The notes under the pieces were generated by a model. The model was not told where the DNA came from. It worked only from the letters and a program-made list of their open reading frames with translations, and made no database searches. From contig CAJTUQ010000038.1 in assembly GCA_910579335.1 (NCBI GenBank), positions 1 to 24,170 of the forward strand: a stretch of 24,170 bases of DNA, written 5' to 3'. The translations under genes and the position numbers were made by a program. Origin of the DNA: an uncultured Dorea sp. GTDB taxonomy: Bacteria; Bacillota; Clostridia; Lachnospirales; Lachnospiraceae. Below are positions 6,820-14,380 of this stretch, one piece after another (the stretch's first letter is position 1; each line of letters starts with the position of its first letter).

Positions 6820-7983
6820 ATGGCAAGACACGGGGAGAACATAAGGAAAAGAAAAGACGGACGCTGGGAAGGAAGGTTCTTGATTTACAGCCAAGAAAAA
6901 GGCAAGAAAATTTACCGTTCCGTCTATGCACCTACATATGATGAAGTCCGCAGGAAACTATCGGTACAGAAAAATCTTATAACAAATGCTGCTTTGGGGA
7001 CGGAAAGCAGCATTTGTTTATATCAAATTAAATTTTCTGACGCGGCGAAGGAATGGCTGAATGAAACACAAACCAGATGTAAATTGTCAACCTATATCAA
7101 ATACAGCAAAATTTATAGCTGCCACATTGAACAGCCGTTTAAAGGCGCTGTGCTATCGGAAATAACAGAAATGTATGTAAGCGAAAGAGTCTCCAGTCAT
7201 TTGTCGGACAGCATCTGCAAAAGCATCTATTGCGTGTTGAATCAGATATTAAAATTTTCATTCAGAAGATATCATATGGCAATGCCGGCACTGAAAAAAA
7301 GAGTATCTTCCATTTCTAATAAGTCTGTTGATACACTAACGAAAACCGAGCAGAAAAGACTTGTTGCCGCACTCTGCCAGGAAACGGATATTTTTAAGAA
7401 TGCTGTGCTTATATGCCTGCTTACGGGGCTCCGTCTGGGAGAACTGTGCGCCTTAAAATGGTCCGACGTAGACTTGAGGAGCAAGATTCTCACGGTTAAT
7501 AGGACAGTACAGCGTCTTTCTGCCGAGGGATGCCATACGACAACGATTCTCATGGAAACAGCTCCTAAAAGCATCTGCTCCAAGCGGGAAATTCCTTTGT
7601 CCGAAACAGTACTGGATGTTTTTACGAATCTTCAAAATGGAAAAGAATACATATTTGGCGGAGATAAGCCGCTGGAGCCAAGAACAATACAATACCGATT
7701 CAAAAGAATACTAAAAGATGCAAAGCTGCCGGATAAGAATTTTCATATTCTTCGCCATACCTTTTCCACCAACTGTATTGAAGGCGGCACTGATGTAAAA
7801 AGCCTCAGTGAAATGCTGGGACATTCCAACGTGCAGATTACATTGAACCGCTATGTCCATCCGTCAATGGATACAAAGAGACATCATATGAATGAGCTTT
7901 CAAGATTTTATGGTCAGCTTTGTGGTCAGGCAATCCTGACATCCCCCGGTTCTTCTCAACTTGAATCTCTTTTCGCAGATTAA
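6820..7983 (+). CDS. Tyrosine site-specific recombinase (integrase/invertase)
   Basis: The 387-residue protein has all catalytic residues of the tyrosine recombinase family: R205 in TGLRLGEL, a probable K250, H309-x-x-R312 in HILRHTF, H335 in LGHSN and the nucleophile Y345 in NRYVHPS. The N-terminus (about 8-50, RKRKDGRWEGRF and onward) looks like the AP2-like arm-binding domain of Tn916-type integrases, followed by a SAM-like core-binding domain at about 70-160. A strong AAGGAGG lies six bases before the ATG. The gene lies wholly between two inverted 27-bp sites, and its TAA stop is part of the right-hand site, so enzyme and site cannot be separated. No excisionase or cargo genes are present, so I favour a dedicated DNA invertase for the downstream glycan locus over a mobile-element integrase. 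Confidence 0.9.
   Translation: MARHGENIRKRKDGRWEGRFLIYSQEKGKKIYRSVYAPTYDEVRRKLSVQKNLITNAALGTESSICLYQIKFSDAAKEWLNETQTRCKLSTYIKYSKIYSCHIEQPFKGAVLSEITEMYVSERVSSHLSDSICKSIYCVLNQILKFSFRRYHMAMPALKKRVSSISNKSVDTLTKTEQKRLVAALCQETDIFKNAVLICLLTGLRLGELCALKWSDVDLRSKILTVNRTVQRLSAEGCHTTTILMETAPKSICSKREIPLSETVLDVFTNLQNGKEYIFGGDKPLEPRTIQYRFKRILKDAKLPDKNFHILRHTFSTNCIEGGTDVKSLSEMLGHSNVQITLNRYVHPSMDTKRHHMNELSRFYGQLCGQAILTSPGSSQLESLFAD
7910..7928 (+). repeat. Right 19-bp TGGTCA double repeat
   Basis: ATGGTCAG-CTTT-GTGGTCA lies within the last codons of the recombinase gene, 43 bases inside the right inverted site. It matches the left copy at 15 of 19 positions with the same spacing between TGGTCA boxes. Because it lies in coding sequence, part of the match may be constrained by the protein. 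Confidence 0.4.
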
Positions 7984-7997
7984 CAGAATCCGCGAAA
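7971..7997 (-). repeat. Right 27-bp inverted repeat, recombinase core-site-like
   Basis: This is the exact reverse complement of the left site at 6575-6601, over 27 of 27 bases. It includes the recombinase stop codon (7981-7983) and ends 25 bases before the tldR start. Unlike the left copy it is not inside a longer hairpin and has no U-tract, so it should not stop transcription from the recombinase into tldR. Confidence 0.88.
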
Positions 7998-8022
7998 ATC
8001 TTCATGCAGGAAGGTGTAAAGG

Positions 8023-9366
8023 ATGTCAGCAGACAGCACCGTGACGAAGACGCTTTGGCAGTACAGTGAGACGCTGCCCGGTGAGACGATGGAATTTCTA
8101 AAGGGGATTGCTTCGGATTACTGTAAGGTCAGGAATTATGTATATGGGAAGTATTCGGGAATTAAAAATGTGAACAGCCTGACCCCGGTCTACAGTATTT
8201 TAAATGAGATGCGTTATTGCGGGCTGAGAGAGCAGCTGAACCTGCCCTCGGTATACTATGAGCTGGCCATAACGGATGCGGTTGCGGACATCAAGAGCAA
8301 TTGGGAAATTGTAAAGGATAAAATTGGCGCAAAAATCACTTCCAATGAAAATTTGAGTGATGACGACAGGCTTTACTTAAGGACTGTGCTCAAAATCGGA
8401 AGCGTGTATGCGGCCATTTTAAATTATGAAGAATATGAGATGCCGAAAAAGGCCGAGAATTTAGCGATTGATACAAAGCGTCTCAATAATTTTCTGCGCA
8501 GGCTCACCAGAAGAAACCTGGTGACGCCAAAGGCAGGAAAGGCCGACTGGTTTCGGATATCGCCCAACGGATACTCTTACAGAGACGGGGCGATACGTAT
8601 CGCATGCAGGGTTCCCAGAAGAAGAATTGAGATACCGCTGAGGGACGACAGGGTGTTTGACAGGCAGATACGGGTGAATATCAAAGAAAACGCCGTAGTT
8701 CTTGCGATACCTGCTAAGACAAAGATGAAAAAGCATAAGGATTATACCAATACCGTATATATCCACATTGGAAACAGGGACATGTTCACCCTGTCTAACG
8801 GGCACATCTATGGAAAGTCACTGGATAGCCTGACAAATCCTGAGACAGAGCGGCTCGCAAGGAAGAACAGGGAGCGGCGCAGACTGTATACGGCTTATGA
8901 GCAGAATGCCGAAAGCGGGAATCTTTTGAAAGCAGGAAACATCGAAAAAAATAATCTGGGAAGATGTAAGTATGACCGGCAGAAGGAAAAAGAAAGACAC
9001 AGGACAGAAACTTTCATCAATTCTGAGATTAACAGGATGTTCAGGGAAGAAAAGCCTTTCAGAGTTGTAATTGCCAGACCTGTTGTAAAGAACAGGACAA
9101 AAATTTATTCAAAAACAGTTAACAGAAGGCTTTCGCGCAGCTTTGGCGGCTTTGTAAGAGAACGGCTGGCTTATAAGTGCAGAGTCAATTCTATAGAACT
9201 GGTAGAGATAACTTCCAGGGGAACCGGAAAGGTATGTTCTATATGCGGCGCAGAGGGGAAACGACAGGGATTGGAATTTGAATGCGGCAGCTGCGGGTTC
9301 AAATCCTGCATAGCTATAAATTCCGCAAAAAATATTCAAAAGAAATATAACGGTTATAACGGTTGA
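8023..9366 (+). CDS. Nuclease-dead TnpB homologue (TldR-like RNA-guided DNA-binding protein)
   Basis: The 447-residue protein has the full TnpB (IS200/IS605) layout: helical REC/wedge part (1-240), split RuvC domain and a C-terminal zinc ribbon with C405, C408, C421 and C424. Every catalytic acid of RuvC is missing. The first motif, normally GIDLG, reads YIHIG (H248); the second, normally an IxE segment, reads VVIARP (A351); the third, normally DxDxNAAxNI, reads CIAINSAKNI (A431). The reading frame is intact and no TnpA is nearby, so the gene appears selected without DNA cleavage. TnpB-derived proteins of this kind, called TldRs, are known to bind DNA through a short guide RNA and repress promoters. 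The start has AGGAAGG eight bases upstream and lies 39 bases after the recombinase stop, implying co-transcription. A structured RNA follows the stop. The target is unknown. Confidence 0.85.
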   Translation: MSADSTVTKTLWQYSETLPGETMEFLKGIASDYCKVRNYVYGKYSGIKNVNSLTPVYSILNEMRYCGLREQLNLPSVYYELAITDAVADIKSNWEIVKDKIGAKITSNENLSDDDRLYLRTVLKIGSVYAAILNYEEYEMPKKAENLAIDTKRLNNFLRRLTRRNLVTPKAGKADWFRISPNGYSYRDGAIRIACRVPRRRIEIPLRDDRVFDRQIRVNIKENAVVLAIPAKTKMKKHKDYTNTVYIHIGNRDMFTLSNGHIYGKSLDSLTNPETERLARKNRERRRLYTAYEQNAESGNLLKAGNIEKNNLGRCKYDRQKEKERHRTETFINSEINRMFREEKPFRVVIARPVVKNRTKIYSKTVNRRLSRSFGGFVRERLAYKCRVNSIELVEITSRGTGKVCSICGAEGKRQGLEFECGSCGFKSCIAINSAKNIQKKYNGYNG

Positions 9367-9370
9367 TTTG

Positions 9371-9563
9371 TATCTGTCTGAGAATGAATGGTCGATAGAC
9401 GATTTTACCGCATAACGGATTTCAGATAAAAATACATTGACATACAGCAAAAAGTCGGCATTAGCTAAGCCGTATATACGGCTTTCGGGTATGCCAGGAC
9501 CGCGGCTTATGCGGAGCGAAGCGCACCTTTGTATATTACGGAGAGTGCGCAGACGGAAACGTC
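9371..9563 (+). ncRNA. Candidate omega-RNA (guide RNA) scaffold of the TldR
   Basis: The 249 bases between tldR and the first glycan gene hold no gene but are packed with pairing. TATCTG (9371-9376) pairs with CAGATA (9423-9428) around small stems. AAGCCGTATATACGGCTT (9467-9484) is an 18-base palindrome enclosed by GGCAT/ATGCC (9457-9461 and 9491-9495). CCGC/GCGG pair at 9500-9503 and 9511-9514. A 13-bp stem at 9521-9550 joins GCGCAC-CTTTGTA to TACGGAG-A-GTGCGC with one bulge and a three-base loop. GACG-GAAA-CGTC at 9552-9563 is a GNRA tetraloop hairpin. TnpB guide RNAs overlap the 3' end of the gene and end in the guide, so the guide would begin near 9564. Exact ends and guide are not determined. 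A leader or attenuator RNA of the glycan operon is the alternative. Confidence 0.6.
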
Positions 9564-9615
9564 CCGATAATCCATATGATAATAATAAGCTGCTAGATGG
9601 CTTGAGGTGGATAAT

Positions 9616-12087
9616 ATGAGAAAAGCTCAGAAAAGACAAGCGGAAGATTTTTTAAATCTTCTTGCAGATGCGCATAATGAGTTAAAAAAATATATTGAAA
9701 ATAGAAATTATGAAGCGGCATCCGCACTTCTTGGCGAGTGTCAGAGAGGTGCTATCGAGCTTGGAGGCCTCATAGAAAAAACGGAGGGAGAAAACCATCC
9801 GTCCGTTTCCTTGCTGGAAGACTACTGTGAGATGCTTTATCGAATCCATGAGCAGATTGCGGGGAATCAGGAAGTAACTGCAAATAAAATACATAAAAGG
9901 ATGCGGCAGTTTCTCATCAAAGTTGAGAACAGTATAAAAAATGATATAAAGCTAAAGTTTGAAATTGCATTTATGCCGTACAAGGCAAGCATGTGGGACT
10001 CTCTTGAAAGTATTTGGGAAGTCGCAAAAGAGGATTCGGATTGTGACGTGTATGTCGTGCCGATTCCTTACTATGACAGGAATCCGGATTATACGCTTGG
10101 CCGGTATCATTATGAAGGAAGAGAGTTTCCGGATTATGTGGAAATCGTAGATTACAATACGTATCACTTAGAACATAGGCGGCCGGATATTCTATATATC
10201 CATAATCCGTACGATGAGCACAACTATGTGACAAGTGTCGCACCGCAGTATTATTCCTATAAGCTGAAGGAGTATACGGAGCAGTTAGTGTATGTCCCTT
10301 ATTGCGTATACGAGGAACCGGCTTTGCCTAACAGCAGGCAGACCATCGAGTTCTGCTCCAGATATGTATCGTCCGGAATACTCAATGCAGATAAGGTCAT
10401 TCTCCAAAATTTCCGCCGCGCCGTTATCAATGCGCTGCTTGCATACCGCGGTATGGACAGAGAATTTTGGGAGAAGAAAATCGTTGCCCTAGGGTCGCCG
10501 AAATATGACAAGGTGATTCATGAGGATATAGATAAGCTCAGCATACCAAATGAGTGGGAAGGGCTTATTAAGAGACCGGATGGAAGCAGGAAACAGGTAG
10601 TTTTTTATAATACAAGCTTAAACGCATTGCTGCAGTATGACGAACAGATGAACCGGAAGATACGGAGCGTCCTCCGGATTTTTTACGAAAACAGGGAAAC
10701 GTGCACACTTTTATGGCGGCCGCATCCGTTGGTAAAGGCGACAATAGAGTCCATGCGCCCCAAGCTCTGGGCGGAGTATAGGGAAATCGTAGAGACATAT
10801 AAAAAGGAGGGCTGGGGCATCTATGATGAGACCCCAGATTTTCATGCGGCGTTTGCCGTGAGTGATGCGTATTATGGGGACTACAGCAGCCTGCTGCTTT
10901 TGTATCAGGCGACGGGAAAGCCTGTACTGTGGCAGAATGCAGATATCCTGGATTACAGAAAGCGGTTTGTCACGGACAGACTTTATTATGACGGAGAGTA
11001 TGTATGGGGAACCGCACTGGAATTTAACGGCTTGTTCCGGATAAACCCGGATACATATGAGATAAAGCATATGGGGCAGTTCCCGGATGAAAACCCGGAA
11101 GGGTTCAGGCTGTTTTACGAAATTGCAGAATGCGGGGGGAAGTTGTATTTTTGCCCGCATAATGCAAAGCACATTGCTGTTTATGATAAAGCTTCGGCTA
11201 AATTTAGTACGATAGATTTAAGGGAAGATATAAAAGATATAGATAAAAAGTTTTGCGGTATTTTGGCGTCTGGGAAATATGTTTATTTACAGGGCGGCAG
11301 GGCGAATACGATTGTGCAATTGGATACCGAAACAAATAAGCTTGTTTATATTGAGGATTGGATAAAAGAAATTATAAAGCATCAGGAAATTCATTTTGAT
11401 TACTATATTTTAAGCGGATGCATATACAATGAAAGCTTATATTGTCCCGGTTCTGGAACGAAGGGAATGCTTCGGATAAACCTGACTGATTTTTCGTATG
11501 AATTTATTTCATTTGCGTCTGATAGCCCAGATTGTTTTGCAGATATAGTAAATCAAGAGGGTACATTATGGCTCCGGCCTGATGGTGACGGCTTTATTTC
11601 CCGATATGACTCTCGTACGCAGCTTTTGGATAAAATGGCAAAAATAAATCATTCGTCGAGCTTTTGTAAAATAAACGAGTACATATATTATTTTTCAACG
11701 ACGGAACCCTTTTTTTACAGAATACATATGAAGTCAAAAGAAATCGATGAGATTCCGGTAAGAGAAGGAATATATTCGGCTTGTCCGGCAGGAGATAAAA
11801 TTTTAATGACAACTTATCTGACCGGAGACTTATATGTGTTTGATACGATCAGTATGGAAATCCTGAAGGTGGAGATGATTTTTAAGGAAAATGAGATACC
11901 CAAGCAAAATAATTTAGAGATGCTTCGAGGTATTAGTGAGTATAACCAATACGCCAGTGAGTCGGGATATGTAAATTTGAAAAAAATATTGGAGGGTAAT
12001 TTAAAAAATAGGAATCGGAAATCAAATAGGGGCAGCGGCGATTGCGGAAACAAGATTCATAAAAATATGAAGGGGTTGATACAATGA
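9616..12087 (+). CDS. CDP-glycerol glycerophosphotransferase-like protein with C-terminal beta-propeller
   Basis: I start at the ATG at 9616, with GAGGTGG eight bases upstream, rather than the GTG at 9607, giving 823 residues. An N-terminal helical region (1-110) precedes a GT-B transferase of the TagB/TagF-like class: FMPYKASMWDSLESIW, YVVPIPYYDRN, YIHNPYDEHNYVTSV, LWRPHPL with H370, and DAYYGDYSSLLL with D422 followed by ATGKPVLW. Such enzymes transfer phosphopolyol units from CDP-polyols to a glycan or wall polymer at the inner membrane face. From about residue 445 to 790 the sequence changes to repeats of the style LYFCPHNAKHIAVYD and KYVYLQGGRANTIVQLD, which read as blades of a beta-propeller. 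The fusion is unusual and may serve substrate recognition or docking. It heads the glycan locus, overlaps the next gene by four bases, and may be served by the cytidylyltransferase domain at 15212. Confidence 0.8.
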   Translation: MRKAQKRQAEDFLNLLADAHNELKKYIENRNYEAASALLGECQRGAIELGGLIEKTEGENHPSVSLLEDYCEMLYRIHEQIAGNQEVTANKIHKRMRQFLIKVENSIKNDIKLKFEIAFMPYKASMWDSLESIWEVAKEDSDCDVYVVPIPYYDRNPDYTLGRYHYEGREFPDYVEIVDYNTYHLEHRRPDILYIHNPYDEHNYVTSVAPQYYSYKLKEYTEQLVYVPYCVYEEPALPNSRQTIEFCSRYVSSGILNADKVILQNFRRAVINALLAYRGMDREFWEKKIVALGSPKYDKVIHEDIDKLSIPNEWEGLIKRPDGSRKQVVFYNTSLNALLQYDEQMNRKIRSVLRIFYENRETCTLLWRPHPLVKATIESMRPKLWAEYREIVETYKKEGWGIYDETPDFHAAFAVSDAYYGDYSSLLLLYQATGKPVLWQNADILDYRKRFVTDRLYYDGEYVWGTALEFNGLFRINPDTYEIKHMGQFPDENPEGFRLFYEIAECGGKLYFCPHNAKHIAVYDKASAKFSTIDLREDIKDIDKKFCGILASGKYVYLQGGRANTIVQLDTETNKLVYIEDWIKEIIKHQEIHFDYYILSGCIYNESLYCPGSGTKGMLRINLTDFSYEFISFASDSPDCFADIVNQEGTLWLRPDGDGFISRYDSRTQLLDKMAKINHSSSFCKINEYIYYFSTTEPFFYRIHMKSKEIDEIPVREGIYSACPAGDKILMTTYLTGDLYVFDTISMEILKVEMIFKENEIPKQNNLEMLRGISEYNQYASESGYVNLKKILEGNLKNRNRKSNRGSGDCGNKIHKNMKGLIQ

Positions 12088-13067
12088 AAGTCGGTACAAT
12101 AAATTTTCACCGTTCTCAAAATTACGGGGCTCTTATGGTGACATACTCTTTGCTTACTTATTTAAAAAAAATGGGGATTGCTGCACGGGCAATCGATTAC
12201 TTTCCGGAACATCATACGTCGATGTATCCGCTTAGAAACGAAGCATATGACAAATTTATTGACAAGTATCTTAAGCCATTTAGCAGTGTTGAAGAGGAAT
12301 ACGATTTAATAATATACGGCGCAGATACAATTTGGGAATATTATAAAGGGTTTGGGTACGACAGTACTTACTGGGGTTCCGGTAATCTTAAAGCGAAAAG
12401 AAGAATTACATATTCTGCAAGCGGCACGCTGAAGAATTTTTCAGAACAAAGCGATGAATTGTTCCGGAAGCATCTTGATAGCTTTGATGCAATTTCGGTG
12501 CGTGAAGATGTACTGGCGGAGTATTTGAAGAATTTTACTTCGAAAACGATTATACACACCTGTGATCCGACTTTTCTGCTTACAGAGAATGATTATTTTA
12601 AGGTAATGTCCGAACGGCTTATATCTGGCGAGTATGCGGTGATTTATAACCGGCAGCTGGGGACAAAATTGTTTGAAGCCGCAGAAACGGTGCGGCAGAA
12701 AACAGGTTTGCGGACTGTTGTGTTAAAAGGAGACGGATGTCTCTATAGCAGTGACGGAGAACGATTGCGGGCAGATATAGGGCCTTCGGAGTTTTTGTCT
12801 TTAGTTAAATATTCGTCATATGTGCTGGCGGCGTCCTTTCACGCAGTAGCCTTTTCCATAATTTTTAAAAAGCAGTTTCATACGATTATGAAAACGGGTT
12901 CGGAAAGGGTAGAGTCCTTATTGAGGAAGCTTGAATTGGGTGACAGAAGGATTCAGCATTCGCAAGAAATATCTTTTAAAGAAAATATTGATTACGCAAG
13001 ATTATACTCGCTTCATGAGTATGTGGAAAATTCAAAAAAATATTTAGACAGAGCTATTAATATTTGA
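12084..13067 (+). CDS. Polysaccharide pyruvyl transferase family protein
   Basis: The 327-residue protein matches the family that adds pyruvate ketals from phosphoenolpyruvate to sugars of surface polymers (CsaB-like). The start MKVGTINFHRSQNYGALMV is typical, as are YGADTIWEYY, ITYSASGTLKNF, FDAISVREDVLAEYL, CDPTFLL and the C-terminal SSYVLAASFHAVAFSIIF followed by VESLLRKLEL. The His in the ASFHA segment corresponds to a conserved residue of the family. The start codon overlaps the stop of the preceding gene (ATGA), with AAGGGG upstream, so the two are translationally coupled. Ketal pyruvate would give the glycan a negative charge, in line with phosphate and uronate predicted from neighbouring genes. 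Some clostridial members decorate other acceptors, so the acceptor sugar is not known. Confidence 0.85.
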   Translation: MKVGTINFHRSQNYGALMVTYSLLTYLKKMGIAARAIDYFPEHHTSMYPLRNEAYDKFIDKYLKPFSSVEEEYDLIIYGADTIWEYYKGFGYDSTYWGSGNLKAKRRITYSASGTLKNFSEQSDELFRKHLDSFDAISVREDVLAEYLKNFTSKTIIHTCDPTFLLTENDYFKVMSERLISGEYAVIYNRQLGTKLFEAAETVRQKTGLRTVVLKGDGCLYSSDGERLRADIGPSEFLSLVKYSSYVLAASFHAVAFSIIFKKQFHTIMKTGSERVESLLRKLELGDRRIQHSQEISFKENIDYARLYSLHEYVENSKKYLDRAINI

Positions 13068-13081
13068 AAGGCAAGGTATTT

Positions 13082-14380
13082 ATGAATCATACAAAAGGGT
13101 TTGCAGAAAATGCAGATACGAAAAATTATAAAATAAAAAGTTCCGAATTAACAGGGAAAAGAGTAGCAATCGGGCAAATAACATTTACGAGCATTCAGAC
13201 ATATCATATGTTGAAAAAGGATGGTGTTGATGTTGCAATGTTTTTCGACAGGGATTATCGTCTGCAGCATACAAGATATAAGGGAACCCCGATTTTTCCG
13301 TGGTCTAATTTTCACGATGCGTATGTGATTCTGACGATTTCTACTCGATACAATGAGCTGAAAAAAATGCTTATTGAGTCGTGCGGATATCCTGAGGACA
13401 GGATTTTATTATTGGATGATATTTTATTTGATTGCTCCGGGAATGACGTTAGTAATGAGTATGATTGGGATTGGTTTAAGAAAAATCTAAATAACGTATC
13501 GGATGCTTACCTTACATACAGATATTCTGTTATGCAAAAACAGAGGGTTCCGGAAGGGATTCCGTTACGAAATTTAATGGTTGACGTTAATAATAGATGT
13601 ACTTTAAATTGCAGGTATTGTTACACGCAAATGCCGTATTACCGTGCGGAAGAAAAAAGAAATTATGATATGGATGAGATCATTGAAAATTTAGATCATT
13701 TGTTGGATGTAGTAAATTTTATTCCCTATCTTTCAATATTTGGCGGCGAACCGCTGCTTCATCCAAAACTTCACAAGCTGATTTCATTTCTTAATAGTAG
13801 AAAAGCACAGGAAAGAGTTGTATGTGCAAATATTACGACAAATGGGACATTATTGTTATCAGATGAAGTGGTTGAAGCGATAAAAGAAAATACATTATTT
13901 TGGCGGGTAGGTGTTTCGCCGTATGGAATACATTCAAAAAAACAGTATGAATTATTTTCGCAGCTGAATGAAGCGGGAATCCCGTATTACTCAAAATATA
14001 TGGTTTATTGGCAGATAACAGGACAGACAATTGAACCTGAGACAGTTGACATGGAAAGCATTCGGGAAAAATGCGAGAAATGTGTATGCAGAGATCTTCA
14101 TTTCCTAAATGGGAAGCTGTATCAATGTACAGTATTGGCTCATTTTGAAGCATTACATAGGGTGCCGCATGATAATAGAAATTCGTTTGATTGTAGAAAA
14201 TCATACACAAAAGAGGATTTGAGAGATTTCCTGCAGAGCTATTCTCCAGGGATGGCATATTGCAGCGGCAATCATCAGGTATACCTGCGTGATGAAAGCG
14301 AGATGGATAAATGCGGCGGTAAGATGGTGCCCGTGGCGGAGCAGACGGAAGGCGTCCTGCCATATAAGCGTTATGAATAA
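13082..14380 (+). CDS. Radical SAM protein with C-terminal cysteine cluster, glycan locus
   Basis: I start at the ATG at 13082 rather than the TTG at 13064, giving 432 residues; GGCAAGG lies just upstream. Residues 25-115 form a Rossmann-like N-terminal domain (GKRVAIGQITFTSIQTYHML, then FFDRDYR, then a GTPIFPW segment) of the kind seen in glycan-locus proteins that bind a sugar or nucleotide. The radical SAM core follows: C173-x3-C177-x2-C180 in CTLNCRYC, then SIFGGEPLLHPKL and NITTNGTLL. The C-terminal part has several cysteines (CEKCVCRD, then YQC), like an auxiliary cluster of the SPASM/twitch type. Its stop overlaps the licD start. The likely job is radical modification, such as epimerisation or dehydration, of a sugar, lipid-linked intermediate or protein in glycan assembly. 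The substrate cannot be read from sequence. Confidence 0.8.
   Translation: MNHTKGFAENADTKNYKIKSSELTGKRVAIGQITFTSIQTYHMLKKDGVDVAMFFDRDYRLQHTRYKGTPIFPWSNFHDAYVILTISTRYNELKKMLIESCGYPEDRILLLDDILFDCSGNDVSNEYDWDWFKKNLNNVSDAYLTYRYSVMQKQRVPEGIPLRNLMVDVNNRCTLNCRYCYTQMPYYRAEEKRNYDMDEIIENLDHLLDVVNFIPYLSIFGGEPLLHPKLHKLISFLNSRKAQERVVCANITTNGTLLLSDEVVEAIKENTLFWRVGVSPYGIHSKKQYELFSQLNEAGIPYYSKYMVYWQITGQTIEPETVDMESIREKCEKCVCRDLHFLNGKLYQCTVLAHFEALHRVPHDNRNSFDCRKSYTKEDLRDFLQSYSPGMAYCSGNHQVYLRDESEMDKCGGKMVPVAEQTEGVLPYKRYE

Larger units (their letters stand above)
6575..7997. mobile_element. Predicted invertible segment carrying its own recombinase
   Basis: A 1,423-bp stretch is bounded by two exact 27-bp sites in inverted orientation and contains one intact tyrosine recombinase gene plus its promoter. 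Recombination between inverted sites would flip the segment. In the orientation seen, the recombinase promoter points toward tldR and the glycan locus. Flipping would turn it away and split the long hairpin at 6557-6620. A small integrated element is an alternative, but that would normally leave direct, not inverted, flanking sites. Confidence 0.6.

Noticed and set aside
6753..6941. 62-codon frame overlapping the recombinase start
   Set aside because: It begins at the -10 box and reads in a shifted frame through the recombinase N-terminus. It is a by-product of lysine-rich codons.
7270..7279. 10-base match (TATCATATGG) between the recombinase gene and the complement of 9572-9581, a possible guide target
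   Set aside because: Ten bases centred on the common CATATG palindrome are expected by chance in a window this size, and the match stops there. The guide boundary is also unknown.
9437..9442. Perfect TTGACA as a promoter for the glycan operon
   Set aside because: The hexamers 16-18 bases downstream (CATTAG, ATTAGC, TTAGCT) match TATAAT poorly, and the site is within the predicted RNA scaffold. Left as a note, not a promoter call.
8023..9606. Active IS200/IS605 insertion sequence
   Set aside because: No TnpA gene is present, I see no clear transposon left end upstream, and the TnpB-like protein lacks its catalytic residues. It looks domesticated.
9109..9639. 176-codon minus-strand open frame across the tldR 3' end and the structured region
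   Set aside because: No family resemblance and no RBS. It is antisense to tldR, and the noncoding part is explained by RNA structure.
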